From contig JALJCS010000012.1 in NCBI GenBank assembly GCA_023055355.1, positions 10,080,501-10,144,500 on the forward strand: a stretch of 64,000 nt of DNA, read 5' to 3'. This DNA is from Agelaius tricolor (lineage: Eukaryota; Chordata; Aves; Passeriformes; Icteridae). The position numbers were made by a program, and so were the translations under genes. Shown here piece by piece: positions 52,061 through 64,000 of this stretch (positions are counted from its first letter, which is position 1; each line of letters starts with the position of its first letter). Under the pieces are notes generated by a model. That model was not told the DNA's origin. It was given only the letters and a program-made list of their open reading frames with translations, and searched no databases.

Positions 52061-54790
52061 CAAGGATAGTAGCAAGGCCAGGGTTAAGAGATGTGGCCTG
52101 GGATCAGGTAAGGAACCCATACTTCAAGGGGCATTAAGTGGTTAGAGCAACTGCAGACTGGCAGCAATAAAACCTAAGAATCAGGACCAAGAACACAGGA
52201 GACAGGGAAAAGCAATTGAAGCTAAGGAGGCACTGTAAAGGAGAAAGAATTAAACCAATATTAGCTTAGCTAAACAAAGAAATTGTTAAATGTTGAAAGC
52301 AGCGTCTTGATGGTGTGATATTAGTATTTGTGGGTGAACTGGCAAAGCTTAGCTTCTGCTGAGCTGATTGTGGCTTGGTCAGCCTTTGGTCTCAGCAAAA
52401 CATGACTGATAGGAGCCCTAGTTTATTTGATTGCTGCATGGGCACGTCTTGTTCAATAGCTTCCCTCTTCTCATTCACTGGGATGTAGGGTTTGGGTACA
52501 GGGATCTATATTCTTATCATGGTCCCCTAGATTGGGTGTCAGGAATTTCTAAGTTTAGGTCCTCAATTTCTGGGGTTTTTTTCAGATTTTTTTAGAACTT
52601 GTGGAGTGTCCATTCCTAGAACTCTTCATCTATGGTCTGTTAGTCAGATAAAGAAATCTGTCATGAAGTGCCTTCTCTGGAGAAACTTGAGGTGACCTGG
52701 GGGGTGGTGCATTCAAAGACAAGAAACCTATCCTTTTTTACTCACATAAATGTAAATAATTGCATAACAGTCTGTGTATCAACTCAGGTGTTACCAGGTT
52801 CGGGCCTGGAAACATGGGATTTGCTTTTCTTGGAGAGCCTTCCTCCTCCATTCACCAGCCAAGCAGAGACTGAATCACTGGCACTGACTCTAATCCATTT
52901 GTCCTCAGGCTTCTCTTACTTCAGGGACAGGCAGGCTGTCTTTCTCAGTCACTAAGAGGTAGTTAGGATCTTAAATGAGTATTCTCTTCCTCCTGAAAGC
53001 CCTTTGTCTCTGTGCTGCCTGCAATCTTCAGGCCTTGCAAATCCTCAACCTGTCACTGAGGCTGAAAGGACTTGTCATGCCCTGGACAAAGGAGCCTCCT
53101 GCAGAGGTTTGCTGTCTCCTCATTACATATTCTGTGCTCCAGCCCACTGCCAGCATGGCCAGGCAGAGACTGGGGTGTCCCACAACTATTTTGAGTAGTT
53201 GCCAATGAACAGTTCTACAGTACATTTTTCATATTCTCTTTTCCTGGTTTGCAATGTCAACCATAGGTCAAGCCACATCTCTCTCTGTATGTATATTTGT
53301 TATATATGTGTGTGAGCATGTACATAGACATACAGAAATAAAATGGGTTAATCTTTCAGGTATGCAATGAAGCCTTCCACATGTTCTTCAGAAATTCAAA
53401 GAAAATGCAAGGAATCTCCTGGAATTGAGTGGTTGTAAACTCTGGGAAGGATGTGGAACAAAGGAGATAGGAAGAGAGGATTGGCAGCTACTGTGGGGAA
53501 TGCATGGCTCTCCACTGCTCGCTTTTTGAGGCCAGGATGGCAAGTGTTGGCCTCTGCAGCATGAGAACACAGGCAGTAATTTGTGGAGGTGCTTATATTT
53601 GTGCTGACTAGGCTTCTTTTATAACCAAGGAGTGAAAGTCATTTGTGGGTTCATTAGGGTTGTCATTAAAGATGTTTAAAGGCGAGTGGCACTGTTCTGC
53701 AGAAACCTGTGGAAAAAACAGTGATCAACACAAAACATGTTACCTGAACTTTGATCCAGTCCCTCTGTCTTTAATGCAGGAAATGCCATGTTCAATTCTG
53801 TAGGTGATTTTTCCTGGATTGTGCACTAAATCATAAACTTTTATGTGCAATACCAGGAATGGAACTGCCAGCCTTGCAGATGTTGTAATTCCAGTGCCCT
53901 TCCCACAGTTCTACTGGAAAAAAAAACCTGGACATTTCCTTCCACAGCTGATGGACACCTTATTCCTAGGAACCCTGGTGCAAGAATGAGAAGATGTGGA
54001 AACTGCCAAAAAGCTGCAATAACATAGGTAGTCAGGGAAAGGATTGTATCTGAGGGAATCCAGTTACTGAGATGAACCATGTGGTGAAGACATAGGCAAG
54101 TGTTTCCCACTTTGAGATTAAGAGTAGTAGTGCTTCAAGTTGCTTATGAAACTGTAATGACTATAGTGAGAGCCTTGTTAAAGTAACTTGGAAAGAAGAT
54201 GGTGCAATTTCTCTGTTTTCAGTGCATGACTTAGGGCAGAGATAGAGAAGGTCTTTAATTCTGGAAAAGTATTGGGAATAAGAGACTATTATGTGACAGG
54301 AATCTCCAGCTGATGAAAATTTAAAAGTTTCCCAATTACCATATGGCCACAGCTGCTCTTAAGGTATCCTTCAAGGAAGGAAAATATCAGAAGCAGAGCT
54401 GGGGGCTAGCCTCTGGGCTAGGGAAGGAGCTCTCTTTACAGGACTGCCTCCAGTTCTACACTGTAGGTACTTCCCTTCCAGATCTTTTTCCTTACCACAA
54501 AGAAATGCCCTCCATATCTTCAAATCCTGTTCTTCTAGCTTTGTAACCCTTCCTTTTGAAATAGTCTCTTGGGGATATCATGAGGAAAATTCACTTCCCT
54601 GTTTCACGAGGTTGCAAGAGGTGTACTTGGACGTGCACTATTATTACAGTGAAACGCATGAAACGTATTACCAGTGAATATGAGAGACAATTTTAGCATC
54701 AGGCTTTCTTCAGGCTGTGATTCCAATGCATGAAGGTGGTCACTGTGTTTTTCAATGAGTTTAGTTGGCTATCTTGAGTACTGTTGAATG

Positions 54791-54860
54791 TGGGGTAGTG
54801 TTGATATTCCTGGGGTAGGAATCCGCAAAAGTTGTGGGGTAGTAAATCTGCAAAAAGTTC
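54791..54860 (+). repeat. Degenerate tandem repeat, units beginning TGGGGTAG
   Basis: Three consecutive units start at 54791, 54811 and 54835. The second and third share TGGGGTAG, AATC or AATCT, GCAAAA and GTT (24 and 26 bases). The first keeps only the leading TGGGGTAG. It looks like a short, decaying minisatellite. Confidence 0.7.
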
Positions 54861-55687
54861 TCCTGTGCTCTGAAGGTGAGGTCTTATTTATGTGACAGCA
54901 CAGCTTTTGATATGAACATGCATTACTTTGAAAGGATTTCATTCCATGACCATAATTTCTTTTATTAGTTTTAGGAATAAATTCAACTGTTACTGTAGCA
55001 TCAGAATCAAGATTTATGCTAGAGAAAAATATGCCTGTAACTTAAAGAAGAAAGAATGAAATGACATTTGACAATGGGATAATGCAATCTCTGCACATTC
55101 AGCCATCACTCCTTTCCCTGGCTTTGGTGCAGGGAGTGAACGCTTTTGCTTTGTGTCCAGGCTGCAGGTTTGGGGGAGAGAAAGCAAAACTGCACATACT
55201 CTGCAAGGAGGAGCTATAACACAGATTGATCCGGTTCAGAAGAAAGGAAATGTTTTCTTCCAAACCATTACACAAATTCTGGATAAGCATAAAACTGTGT
55301 AGTTTCACCCTGAATGCTTTTCAAACAGAATGCTTCTTTCCAGAGTGTGCATGTCAATATAAGGCAAATGGCATAAATGTCACGCTCAGTCTGTCCGAGC
55401 TGCGTAGTTTTGTTCTTGTGCAATGGGAGCAGGTGGTGGGAGGTTGTTTTGATGGGCTGAGAAGCTCCTCCCCTCCTTCCCCAAGCAGCATTCTCATCTG
55501 CGTCAGCAGTAATTGTGTGCCTTGCACTGCTTTTCAGTGAGGGTGAGTGCAAAAGATACATCAATGTGAGGTATCAAACCGAGGCTTAGGTGTTGCTTTT
55601 AAGTGGCTACTCATTTCCTTGAGCCATAATATGGGCTAAAGGTTAACTAATACATTCTCCGTGGAAGAACAATTTCTCTTTTTTTTT

Positions 55688-55716
55688 GGGGGGAAGGGAG
55701 AAGGAGGGGGAAAGGG
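55688..55716 (+). promoter_or_regulatory. G-quadruplex motif upstream of the NYAP2 CpG island
   Basis: Four guanine runs (6, 3, 5 and 3 long) are separated by loops of 2, 7 and 3 bases, meeting the G3+N1-7 rule. The tract is purine-only and follows a T-run, about 150 bases before the CpG-rich exon. Polypurine quadruplex motifs are common near vertebrate promoters. Formation in vivo is not shown by sequence. Confidence 0.55.
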
Positions 55717-55829
55717 CGTTGTTTCATATTCTTTCCTACCTATAGACTCCATGTGATGTACAGTGCTGCTCATGCAGATTCCTCCCCTCTTCCCCCCACT
55801 GGATTATTTGCTAATCAGACTTCAGTGCA

Positions 55830-56053
55830 GTGGCGATAAGGGCGAGACTGTTGCCTAGCTAGGAGGCTGTGCCGGCGCCCGAGCCTCGGAGGCAGGAGAG
55901 ACGCGGCTGCCGCGCCGGCTCCCGGCGCGCCCCAGCTCCGGCGTGCCGCGTGTCCATGGGCCCGGCGCGGCGGAGCTGTCCGAGGTGCTAGGATGCTGGT
56001 TGCAGCCGGATTGCAGCGGGAGAGGAGCCCCACAGTCCTGCTGGCACCCGAAG
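55830..56053 (+). other. NYAP2: Probable NYAP2 exon 1 (5'-UTR), start approximate
   Basis: This is a GC-rich leader within the CpG island. It ends at a splice donor, GAAG/GTAGGC, with the GT at 56054-56055. The start is a guess; the donor is the better supported end. The exon holds two short upstream frames: ATG 55956 to TAG 55991 (11 codons plus stop) and ATG 55993, with A at -3, which stays open to the donor. The long open frame on the opposite strand here (55815-56033) is a by-product of GC-rich composition. An alternative exon end at 56195 is also possible (GTAAGT follows). Confidence 0.6.
55956..55991 (+). other. Upstream ORF 1 in the NYAP2 leader
   Basis: ATG at 55956-55958 with G at +4 but T at -3, so a moderate Kozak context. 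It is followed by ten more codons and TAG at 55989-55991. One base separates this stop from the next ATG at 55993. It lies in the probable 5'-UTR exon and may dampen translation of the main frame. Whether it is transcribed depends on the true start site. Confidence 0.4.
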
Positions 56054-56294
56054 GTAGGCTTGCTCTTTGTTTGAGAATCCCTGATTAATCAGCAGCAGCA
56101 TCCACGGAGCCGGGCAGCTGGAGAGAGCAAGCCTGCCTGTAGTCACGGGGGAGAGACAGAGACGATGCCACGAGCCAGACTGTTTCAGACCTTCTGTAAG
56201 TGGCAATGAGCGAGCAAGCATCTTTCCTGCTGCAAGAAGCCATTTGGATAGGATATTTGCTGTTCCTTATATTCCTTTCTTTTTGTCTCCACAG

Positions 56295-56374
56295 AACATA
56301 TTCAAATGAGGCACCTTAGAAATCTCTGTGTTAGTGCATATGATGGTGCTGTAATCGTCTGTGTTGTAAAGTGG
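56295..56374 (+). other. Candidate alternative 5'-UTR exon of NYAP2
   Basis: An unusually strong acceptor (pyrimidine-rich from about 56262, ending in TCTCCACAG at 56294) is followed 80 bases later by a donor-like GG/GTAAAA at 56375. A strong donor, GTAAGT at 56196, lies 99 bases before the acceptor's end, so a very short intron 56196-56294 is possible. No protein-like reading was found. This rests on splice-site appearance only. Confidence 0.3.
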
Positions 56375-59300
56375 GTAAAAATCATCCAGTTTCTTCTCTG
56401 CTGGACCTCAACGCAGGGTGTTGTTTATACCCTCCCATTATCCGTACCCTCTCCTCTCTGAATGTGGATTTAAAGAAGCAAGCACCTGTCTTTTCTTTCC
56501 ACTTCATTTTTAAAGCCAAACTTTCCATGCCATTTTAATCGTATGTTAAGAAGATCTGTAACATAACACATTGACTTATAGTGATGTCGAATTCTACAAT
56601 CTGGGCAATTCTGCCAACAAGATTTAATGCACTTTAACTGAAGAAAAAACTGAGCCTAACTGAAAATCTGTTTCTTATGGTGCTGAAATATCCCTTCCGA
56701 CTGCACTGAGATAACCACAGGAAAGGGCTTTTACAGGCAAAAGTCACCTTTGATTATTGCACTTAGTGGTCCCCGTGGACTTGAATTTTGGTACGTACTT
56801 GTTTTAATACATCATATGAGCATGCTAATAACATATGGTGCTAATTAGAATGAAAAAAATAACATAACAAAATGAAATAATGAGTTGTCAGAATGCATAG
56901 TGATGAGGTTGCATGTAGTTTTAGAAGGTATTAATCAAGCCATTGCTAAACTAAAAGCTGAAGTCCATTTGACTGGTTTTGTGTACTTCAAATGTTGATT
57001 GTGCTTGTAATAAAGACATTTTGCAGCTGATTTTTTTTTTGTTTGTAAAAAGCACTGTTAAATAATTAAAACCATTCTTTTTTTATTTTCTCATGAATTA
57101 ATTGAAATAATTTCTAACATCTATGATAGTCACTTATCAGACCCATGGCACCATTAATATTTTACAGCACCTTAACATGATGCTGGTGGTAGTGAAATCT
57201 CCATTTCATTTTCTTAAAGAGGAGGAAAAAAATAAGTCCATCAGCAAGAAGCTCGTGATTTCTTCTGAGTCCAAATGCACTCCTATTTGCATAGAGAATG
57301 TGTGTATATGTCTGCTTATTGTGTGGTTTTATTTCTTGTTGTTATTTGTAAGTCGTCTACATAATAATGGGATGATAAAAAGTCATAATTGCACTTCAGT
57401 GCTGGCCATTCTGAATCTAGGTTTGCAATTGTCCAGCATCCACACGTTTAGGAGGAAGGCTTATTTTCCTCTGGGAATAAAAGTGATAGAAGTGTTGCTT
57501 TATTGCAAAGTAAACAACAGCTTTTACATCCTGGAGTCATAGGGGATCATTGTTAGCAAAGACCTTTTTCCTTTTCAAAAGCCACCCTGGAAGAGGGCCA
57601 AAATTCAAGGCCCAGACTATTTTTTTTAGTTCTTAAAACTATGGGGAACACAGCTTTCCCCTAGGAAGGGTAGGACATCAGCAGAAATTGACTATTCCTT
57701 TAAATCCATGCAGTAGCAATTTCAGTCTACTGAAGGAGACACTTTTAACCTCTTTAAGTGAAGGGCTCAGCACTACTTAGCTTTAGTGATTTCACCCAGG
57801 TGCACAGCTCATGCTGTGCAATACAATGAGCACCAGGTATATAATCTGCAATCCTAGCCAGAATATGAAGTGTATTTTTTACTTTCAAATGACAGTAGTG
57901 ATTCCTTGATTGTTTTTCTTTAAATAGCTGCATATATAGTTGTCAAATGATATGTAGTAGGAAAGTTGCAGCCTATTTCAGGTCTTTCCTCTTTGACATT
58001 ATAATTTTGGGGATCACTGTATGTGAAAACAGAAATGTCATTTTATTGTTAAGAATGAGCAGGGAATGCATCTCTAAAAGGCATTTCTTAGCAAGTTGTC
58101 TCATCACATTCACTTGTTTGAGTATTTAAAATATCACTTGATATAAGGCACAGTTATGATAGGAGACAGAGTTCTGCAAAGTAGTCTCTAGTATATTTTT
58201 CCCTCATTAATTTTTTCTTGATTCACTGAAAGTATTTTTTTTACACCCAATACCATTAGGTCCTTATTAGTGCTGCTGTGGTCAGCAGTTTGTAAAAACT
58301 GGATACAGCTGGCCTGTCTGCTTTTATTCTTGCAAGAAGCTAGAATACAACAGCTCAGACTCGAGGGTTCAATGGCTGGTTATCCCTGTTTGAGCAGAAT
58401 CCTTCTGATATAATGAATTTAGTGAAGGGAGTTAAAAGGTAATGAGAAAGCAGATGTTCTTTCTAAGAGAGGAGGCAGTGTTTGGGAGGGAATCAGGCAG
58501 TACTGGAGAGGTGTGTAGTAGGACTTGATAAATTTGAGATTGGACTCAGGACTTTGGGCAAGCCCACACTTGTTTTTCCATGGTCTCTTCTCCTATGCTA
58601 AATTAAAAAAAAAAAAAAATCCCTCTGGTTTGGAAGAAGGCAATCAGTGCCTTTGTCATTACTTCAAAAAGCTCCTTCAGTTTAATGTCAGCATTGCCAA
58701 TTTTCAATGCAGCACAGCTGCAGCTTATGGCTGTCAAGCAAGCTGAAAAGCAACTGATATTTTGGGGATCCTGATGTGAATAAGAGAATGGCATGTCAGA
58801 ATCTTCACATGTAGCACTGCTTGGATACTGTGATATTCAGTTGATTACTCATATTCTGAAATCAATATTTTTCACACTGATCATGTGAAAAGGAGGTGGT
58901 TTGATCCAGAATTCTGTGTGTGTGGCATCAGAGCAAAGGGTTGGATTAGAAGTAAAGTATGCAACCATCCTGTGAAACACAATGCACTATGCTCTCACAG
59001 AAATTGTATCTGAATCAATACAATGATCTTGAATTTAGTTATGCAAATATTTTTAGGCGAACCAGGAAGGGGACTGCTTGCCCTTGCCAGTAAACCAGAT
59101 GTATTGGCAGGGAAGGAAAAAAAATAAATCTTTCTTGCTTTACTCCTCCCATGCTGACAGCTGAATGTACGAGCTGTGCCAGTGCGAGCTTTGGTCCGGG
59201 CGTACCTGGAGGGGCAGGTGTCAGTAAGCAAGATGGATGTGATGGTGGGTTTTTCTCAGTGAGGTTCCACAAAGTGCTAGTCTTTAAGAAGCAAAGTGTA

Positions 59301-59662
59301 CACGATGGAGAATTCCTTCTTTGTGTCCTTGTGCTTGGATGGATTTTCAAAGATGCTCAGTGAACAGCCAGAATCAAGTTCCTCCAAACAATTTTTGTTG
59401 ACCTCTCAGTATGTTAGCTTCAATAGCTAAGCTCCAAGGCTCTTCCTCTGCCCTGTTGTCTCCTTTTGTTCCCTCACAATGAGGAGGGGAAAAGAAAGGA
59501 GTGTCTAAAGAATTTCTCAAGTGGTGCAACTGCCAGTTATAATTTTCTAGGATTGCTTGATTTCAGAAAATAAAATGCACCGAAAGCAACTTGATTACAA
59601 ATACATAGGTGACTGTGTATAGTCCTTGTTAGTGGCTAACAAAGTCCCTGACTACAGTGTGC

Positions 59663-59688
59663 ATCCCTAACCCCTATGTGTTAGGGAT
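59663..59688. repeat. Perfect 9-bp inverted repeat, 8-base loop
   Basis: ATCCCTAAC (59663-59671) and GTTAGGGAT (59680-59688) are exact complements, within the NYAP2 first intron. Each arm contains one telomere-like TTAGGG or CCCTAA hexamer, but there is no tandem telomeric array. Confidence 0.85.
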
Positions 59689-60066
59689 ACCAGGATTGTG
59701 GGGCCTCAGCCTATGTTACTTATTTAGCCATTTGCATTTGCAGAGTTTTAGTCAAATATGAATGTACTCAAACAGAACCCTTGCTTGTGCCCGTATCTGC
59801 CCTGGAAAATGGTTAGGAATTGCTCACTGCCTGAGTTTACCAGTCATTAACCTTTGCTCAAAAGCTGATCAGTGCTGTCCAGCCATTTTCCAAGGAGGGG
59901 GACAGGAAGGCACTGCATGGGGCTCCAGGGGCCATATGTGTTGATTGCAGCCTGTTGTAGCTACTGAGCACATTTATTAAGGTAACATATTCTCTGAAGT
60001 GGCATTAATACCTGTAAGTAAAATTGGTCCTGGTGTGCTGCCCAAGGAATACTAAGACTGTAAAAA

Positions 60067-60110
60067 TGTTTACAGCAATTAATTAAGCTTCTTGCTCCTG
60101 CTGTTTGCAT
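60067..60110. promoter_or_regulatory. Possible intronic enhancer core
   Basis: A forkhead-like TGTTTAC (60067-60073), a homeodomain palindrome TTAATTAA (60079-60086) and an octamer-like GTTTGCAT (about 60103-60110) are packed into 44 bases in the NYAP2 first intron. Such clustering is common in conserved developmental enhancers, but short AT-rich motifs are frequent by chance. Confidence 0.2.
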
Positions 60111-63100
60111 TTTTAATCCCTGCTTAAGTATAGCATGCGCAACTGTTCACTACTAGTAAACGTAGTGAGACTGTAAAATACCACATACACAGGAGGTACA
60201 AGGGATTTGAATCAGAAGATGCTTGCTGCTTGCACAGAGACTTTTTGGAGTTAGTGCCATAAGAGCAGGTTCAAGGTTCTGAAATATCTGTGTGTCCCCT
60301 GCTACCCCCAGGAGTACCCCAAACTGATTTTGGTGCCACAAGCACATGAGGATCAACAGTCACAGGAGGAGTTCAGTTGCTCAGTACTGCTGTGGGATTG
60401 GGCCCCTGTTAAGACAAAGAAGAGATCTTGATCTATTTAGCAAATAGTAAATTTTTGCATCATTTAGTAATAAAAAAAAAATATGTAGCAAACCAGAATA
60501 TAAAGTCTCTCCTCAGTTCATGAAGCAGAAGGGCTTTTTATTTAATTCTTTTGCAACTGAAATGACCTCATCCTCCTGTTTAAAAAAGAAACATCATAAC
60601 ACAAGGAGATTCAGCATATCCTTAATTCTCAGCTCATTTCTGACCTCCAAAAATAAAGGAAAAAATGAGGGAAGAAATGCAGTAGAGTCACAAAAGACAA
60701 TGTAAAGCATATCATGTGTCTTGGGGAAAAATGGATGAGAACTGCATTTATTGAAACCCTGTTGAAGTTATCTTCAGTATAAAATTTCCTATTATATTTC
60801 AGAAGTAAACCATGGTCACTGAAGAAATCAATGACAATACTGCCATTCAGGTCACTAGGGTGAGATTTCTCTGTTGTGCAGATTTTTTTGAATTTAATTC
60901 AACATATGCTGAAAAAAGATTTTACTAGAAGTCAAAAATGAAATACACAATAAAATAACAATCTACTGGGGAAACAACCCAGATTTTAACCATCAAAAAG
61001 CAGATATCATTTGAGGAGTTTAGAGAAAGGGGAGTTAGAGCTGTCTGTGCTCTTAGCATTGCTTTTAATCTTGTAGCCTTCATGCTGTAGAGAGAGACTC
61101 AGGAAGGGGCTTTGATATCTGGCCTTACTTTTCTTGATCACCAAGGTTAGGAATTAGCCTGAAATGATGTCTGCTGAAGAATCATAACATTCATGGAGTC
61201 TATTCAGCTCACTGCCAGCCTTCCAACATCCTCCTGTGCAGACAGTGTGGTACTTATGGTGAGCATATAGAATGGCTGAACGCATATTCCAGCCCAGCAG
61301 AGTTCCAGCCAGCTCCAGTGTCAGAGCTGTGTGAAATGGCATGCTGGCACATTGGGCTGCACTAAGACCTCCTTCACTGCTTTTACCCTGCAGGGATTTG
61401 TAGGAGATGCTTATACCCATGCTTGAAAATGCTTAAAGATCATTTCAGTGACCCTCAACATCAGCCTCATTTTCATGTTCAGGCTTAGCTGATAGAAAAG
61501 GTTGTTCTTGGAAGGCAGGAGAGGTAATAGGAGAAGACCCTTGGCATCCCCTGAGTCTTCATGATTTTAACAGTTGTGTTACCATTGTACAGAAATAACT
61601 TTGATATGCAGGCACGAGAGAAAAAGGGGAAATTATCAGTGTGCTTTTAAGGTATTTAGTGCCTGAACCTAGCTGCTTGTTGCCATTGTCAGCTTCAAAA
61701 GTTCCCCCCAAGCAAAATGGGGGAAAAGCATTCAAGGGCAGAAATACATTTCTCTACTCTATTCATTCCTTGTATTTGCAAAGTCAGGGCCCAGATCTGA
61801 AGGCCCAGAGAGGATTTATAGAATCCTTAAGATCATTTATATTTATTTTCAGTGCCAATCTAGATTAGAATTTTACTTCTCCAGTTATGTAATAAATATT
61901 AGAAATATAACCTCGTACTAAGAAATAAGGGAAATATCTTTGTCACTGATTCCACAGGAGCCCTGCCCCTAAAATCTGTGTGCAGACAGGATTCTTATTG
62001 CCTATTCAATAAGATCTTTTCTAGCTGTAGTGTTGGCATGTTCTGAGGCTGATTCCGAGAAGCCACGCCATCCTTCTTCAGGGAAGGGAGGAATGCTGTA
62101 GCAGTGAATAAGCAAACGTGCCTTAGAGAGCTGAGTTCAGCTGCCAGCTCTGCCAGCAAGGCACTCAGAGGCTCCTGCACCAACTCCCTGCCTGGGGGAT
62201 GAGGGCTTCTCAAGGGGCTGTGTGCAGGTAATGCCACTCAAGCTTGTAATGTTCTGGACCTTACAATAATCAGTATTTAAAATAAGATGGAACAGTCCTA
62301 TTTTTTTTAACTTCTATTTTACTAGTTTAATAAGTTTAATCCAGTCCTATCCAGCACAGACTTTAGAGATAGACAGTCTGTCTTTTGAAATTCTACCTTG
62401 CCTTTAGTCTCCTGTAGTATTTAGTGATGTGTCTATACACTAGAGCTCTTGCAACTCCCAGGAGTTCTGTTGATGAATGGAAAACCTTTGGGACCTTTCT
62501 GTAGAGTTTTTAGGCTGCCTGCCACAGACCCAGGAATGACCCAGGGGTCTAAGTGTTTCTGATCCAAGGTGTTTAGCAGGGGATGCTGTACACCCCAGTG
62601 TCTGTCCTACCTCTGGAATACAGATTCTTGGAGACCTCAAGGGTCTTTTCTGAAGGTTCCAGCTCAGCTGGACATTCATGTTCATTCTTAGAGCTTCAAG
62701 ATGTTAGGGAACAACTGACCATGGCTTATGGGCTTATATCACATTAATAAGAAATACAGGAAAATATTTCACAATATTTCTTTCTGAATTTTGAGACTGA
62801 AGAATGCTTTTACGTTTTTTGTTTCAAAAAACGGAACAATGTTTTTCACCTTAACTTTAGAATATCCTGCAGATATTAAGAACTTTTTCTGGTAGTCAGA
62901 ATAGGATTTTACTTTCTGGTAATCTGCTCTGTTGCAGCCTTATCTAAACTGTAAAAGAGGACCTCTTGTCCTGTGATGGAAACCTTCTCAGTTCAATTCA
63001 AACTGAGATTCAGGATGGCAGTGTTTATGCAACTGTTGGGGTCTAGGAAATGGGAAGGGGTGGAAGGAAATGTTTTTGGGATTTAAACAATATAATTTTT

Positions 63101-63297
63101 TGGATCTGCATTGCCTGGAGGAAGAGACTCTTGGTTTTGTCTCCTCTTGTCTCAAGTAATGTTGTTCTGTCTTCTGAATTGCTTTGTTTATTATCCTTTA
63201 AATGGGAAAGTCTGAAAAATTGTCTCTTATGGAGATGTTAATTACAACTGACATGATCTTGCTGTCATAAACCATAAGCTATTTTCCTACTGATTAA

Positions 63298-64000
<703 letters not shown>

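Larger units (their letters stand above)
51061..55687. other. No gene seen; upstream flank of NYAP2
   Basis: Two degenerate tandem repeats are listed separately. The G+T excess of the + strand is visible, for example near 53641. Near the right end, TTTTCAG then TGAGG/GTGAGT at 55543 forms a good donor that could end an alternative NYAP2 leader exon. The frame 55226-55540 ends just before it but has no recognisable domain. Confidence 0.55.
55790..56060 (+). promoter_or_regulatory. NYAP2: CpG-island promoter of NYAP2
   Basis: This is the only dense CpG cluster in the window. By hand count there are about 20 CpG dinucleotides in the 120 bases 55861-55980, while the surrounding tens of kilobases are CpG-poor. 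Upstream, from 55680 to 55810, lie a G-rich polypurine run and C/T-rich stretches, and I see no clear TATA box. This is typical of a dispersed-start CpG promoter of a neuronal gene. It lies 7.3 kb upstream of the first NYAP2 coding exon on the same strand, with no other gene between. The exact transcription start is not visible; a position around 55820-55870 is an inference. Confidence 0.8.

Noticed and set aside
55815..56033. Minus-strand frame across the CpG island
   Set aside because: A shadow of GC-rich promoter sequence. The + strand leader exon and its donor explain the region better.
57123..57542. 139-codon frame inside the NYAP2 first intron
   Set aside because: Hydrophobic, AT-driven composition and no similarity recognised. 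Intronic chance frame.
59663..59688. Telomere-like hexamers as an interstitial telomeric site
   Set aside because: Only one hexamer per arm of an inverted repeat; there is no tandem TTAGGG array.
61430..61465. Possible reverse-strand CR1 tail (CTTAAAGATCAT...)
   Set aside because: Only about a dozen bases fit. The ATTCTATG-type end repeats and the rest of the tail are missing.

Overview
This window looks like vertebrate nuclear DNA, most likely avian. It is AT-rich and intron/intergenic-like, with no long open frame and few recognisable repeats. It carries one clear CR1 LINE 3' tail (about 32241-32376), ending in the octamer-type ATTCTATG repeat typical of birds and other sauropsids. The species cannot be named from sequence alone.

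Only one protein-coding gene can be supported: the 5' end of NYAP2 (neuronal tyrosine-phosphorylated PI3-kinase adaptor 2) on the + strand at the right edge. A CpG-island promoter and 5'-UTR first exon lie at about 55.83-56.05 kb. A 7.3-kb intron follows, then the first coding exon (63324-63566, ATG at 63361), and the next intron runs off the window. The rest of the gene lies beyond position 64000. In mammals NYAP2 sits in a gene-poor part of human 2q36 between DOCK10 and IRS1, so the roughly 55 kb to the left is best read as the desert upstream of NYAP2. I saw no DOCK10 exon.

Layout: 1-31 kb is A+C-rich on the + strand with no gene seen; it holds scattered perfect hairpins, a small GC-rich minisatellite at 29.1 kb and several mononucleotide tracts. 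Near 31.1 kb the strand composition flips. At the flip are an inverted CCAAT box and a strong + strand splice donor, so a divergent noncoding promoter or a replication initiation zone is possible. From 31-55 kb there is a CR1 tail, one exon-like segment (34572-34720), an LTR-like GC-rich block (34.83-35.09 kb), a short-loop G-quadruplex motif (38.7 kb), a CA microsatellite (47.0 kb) and a palindromic, possibly ancient repeat (51.0 kb). From 55.5-64 kb lies the NYAP2 promoter, first exon, a cluster of alternative splice signals, and the first coding exon.

The most interesting points are the S-jump-like strand-asymmetry switch near 31.1 kb, the promoter/donor combination at the same place, and the NYAP2 leader. 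In that leader, direct splicing of the two visible exons would create a 33-codon upstream ORF whose stop codon overlaps the NYAP2 start (AUGA).
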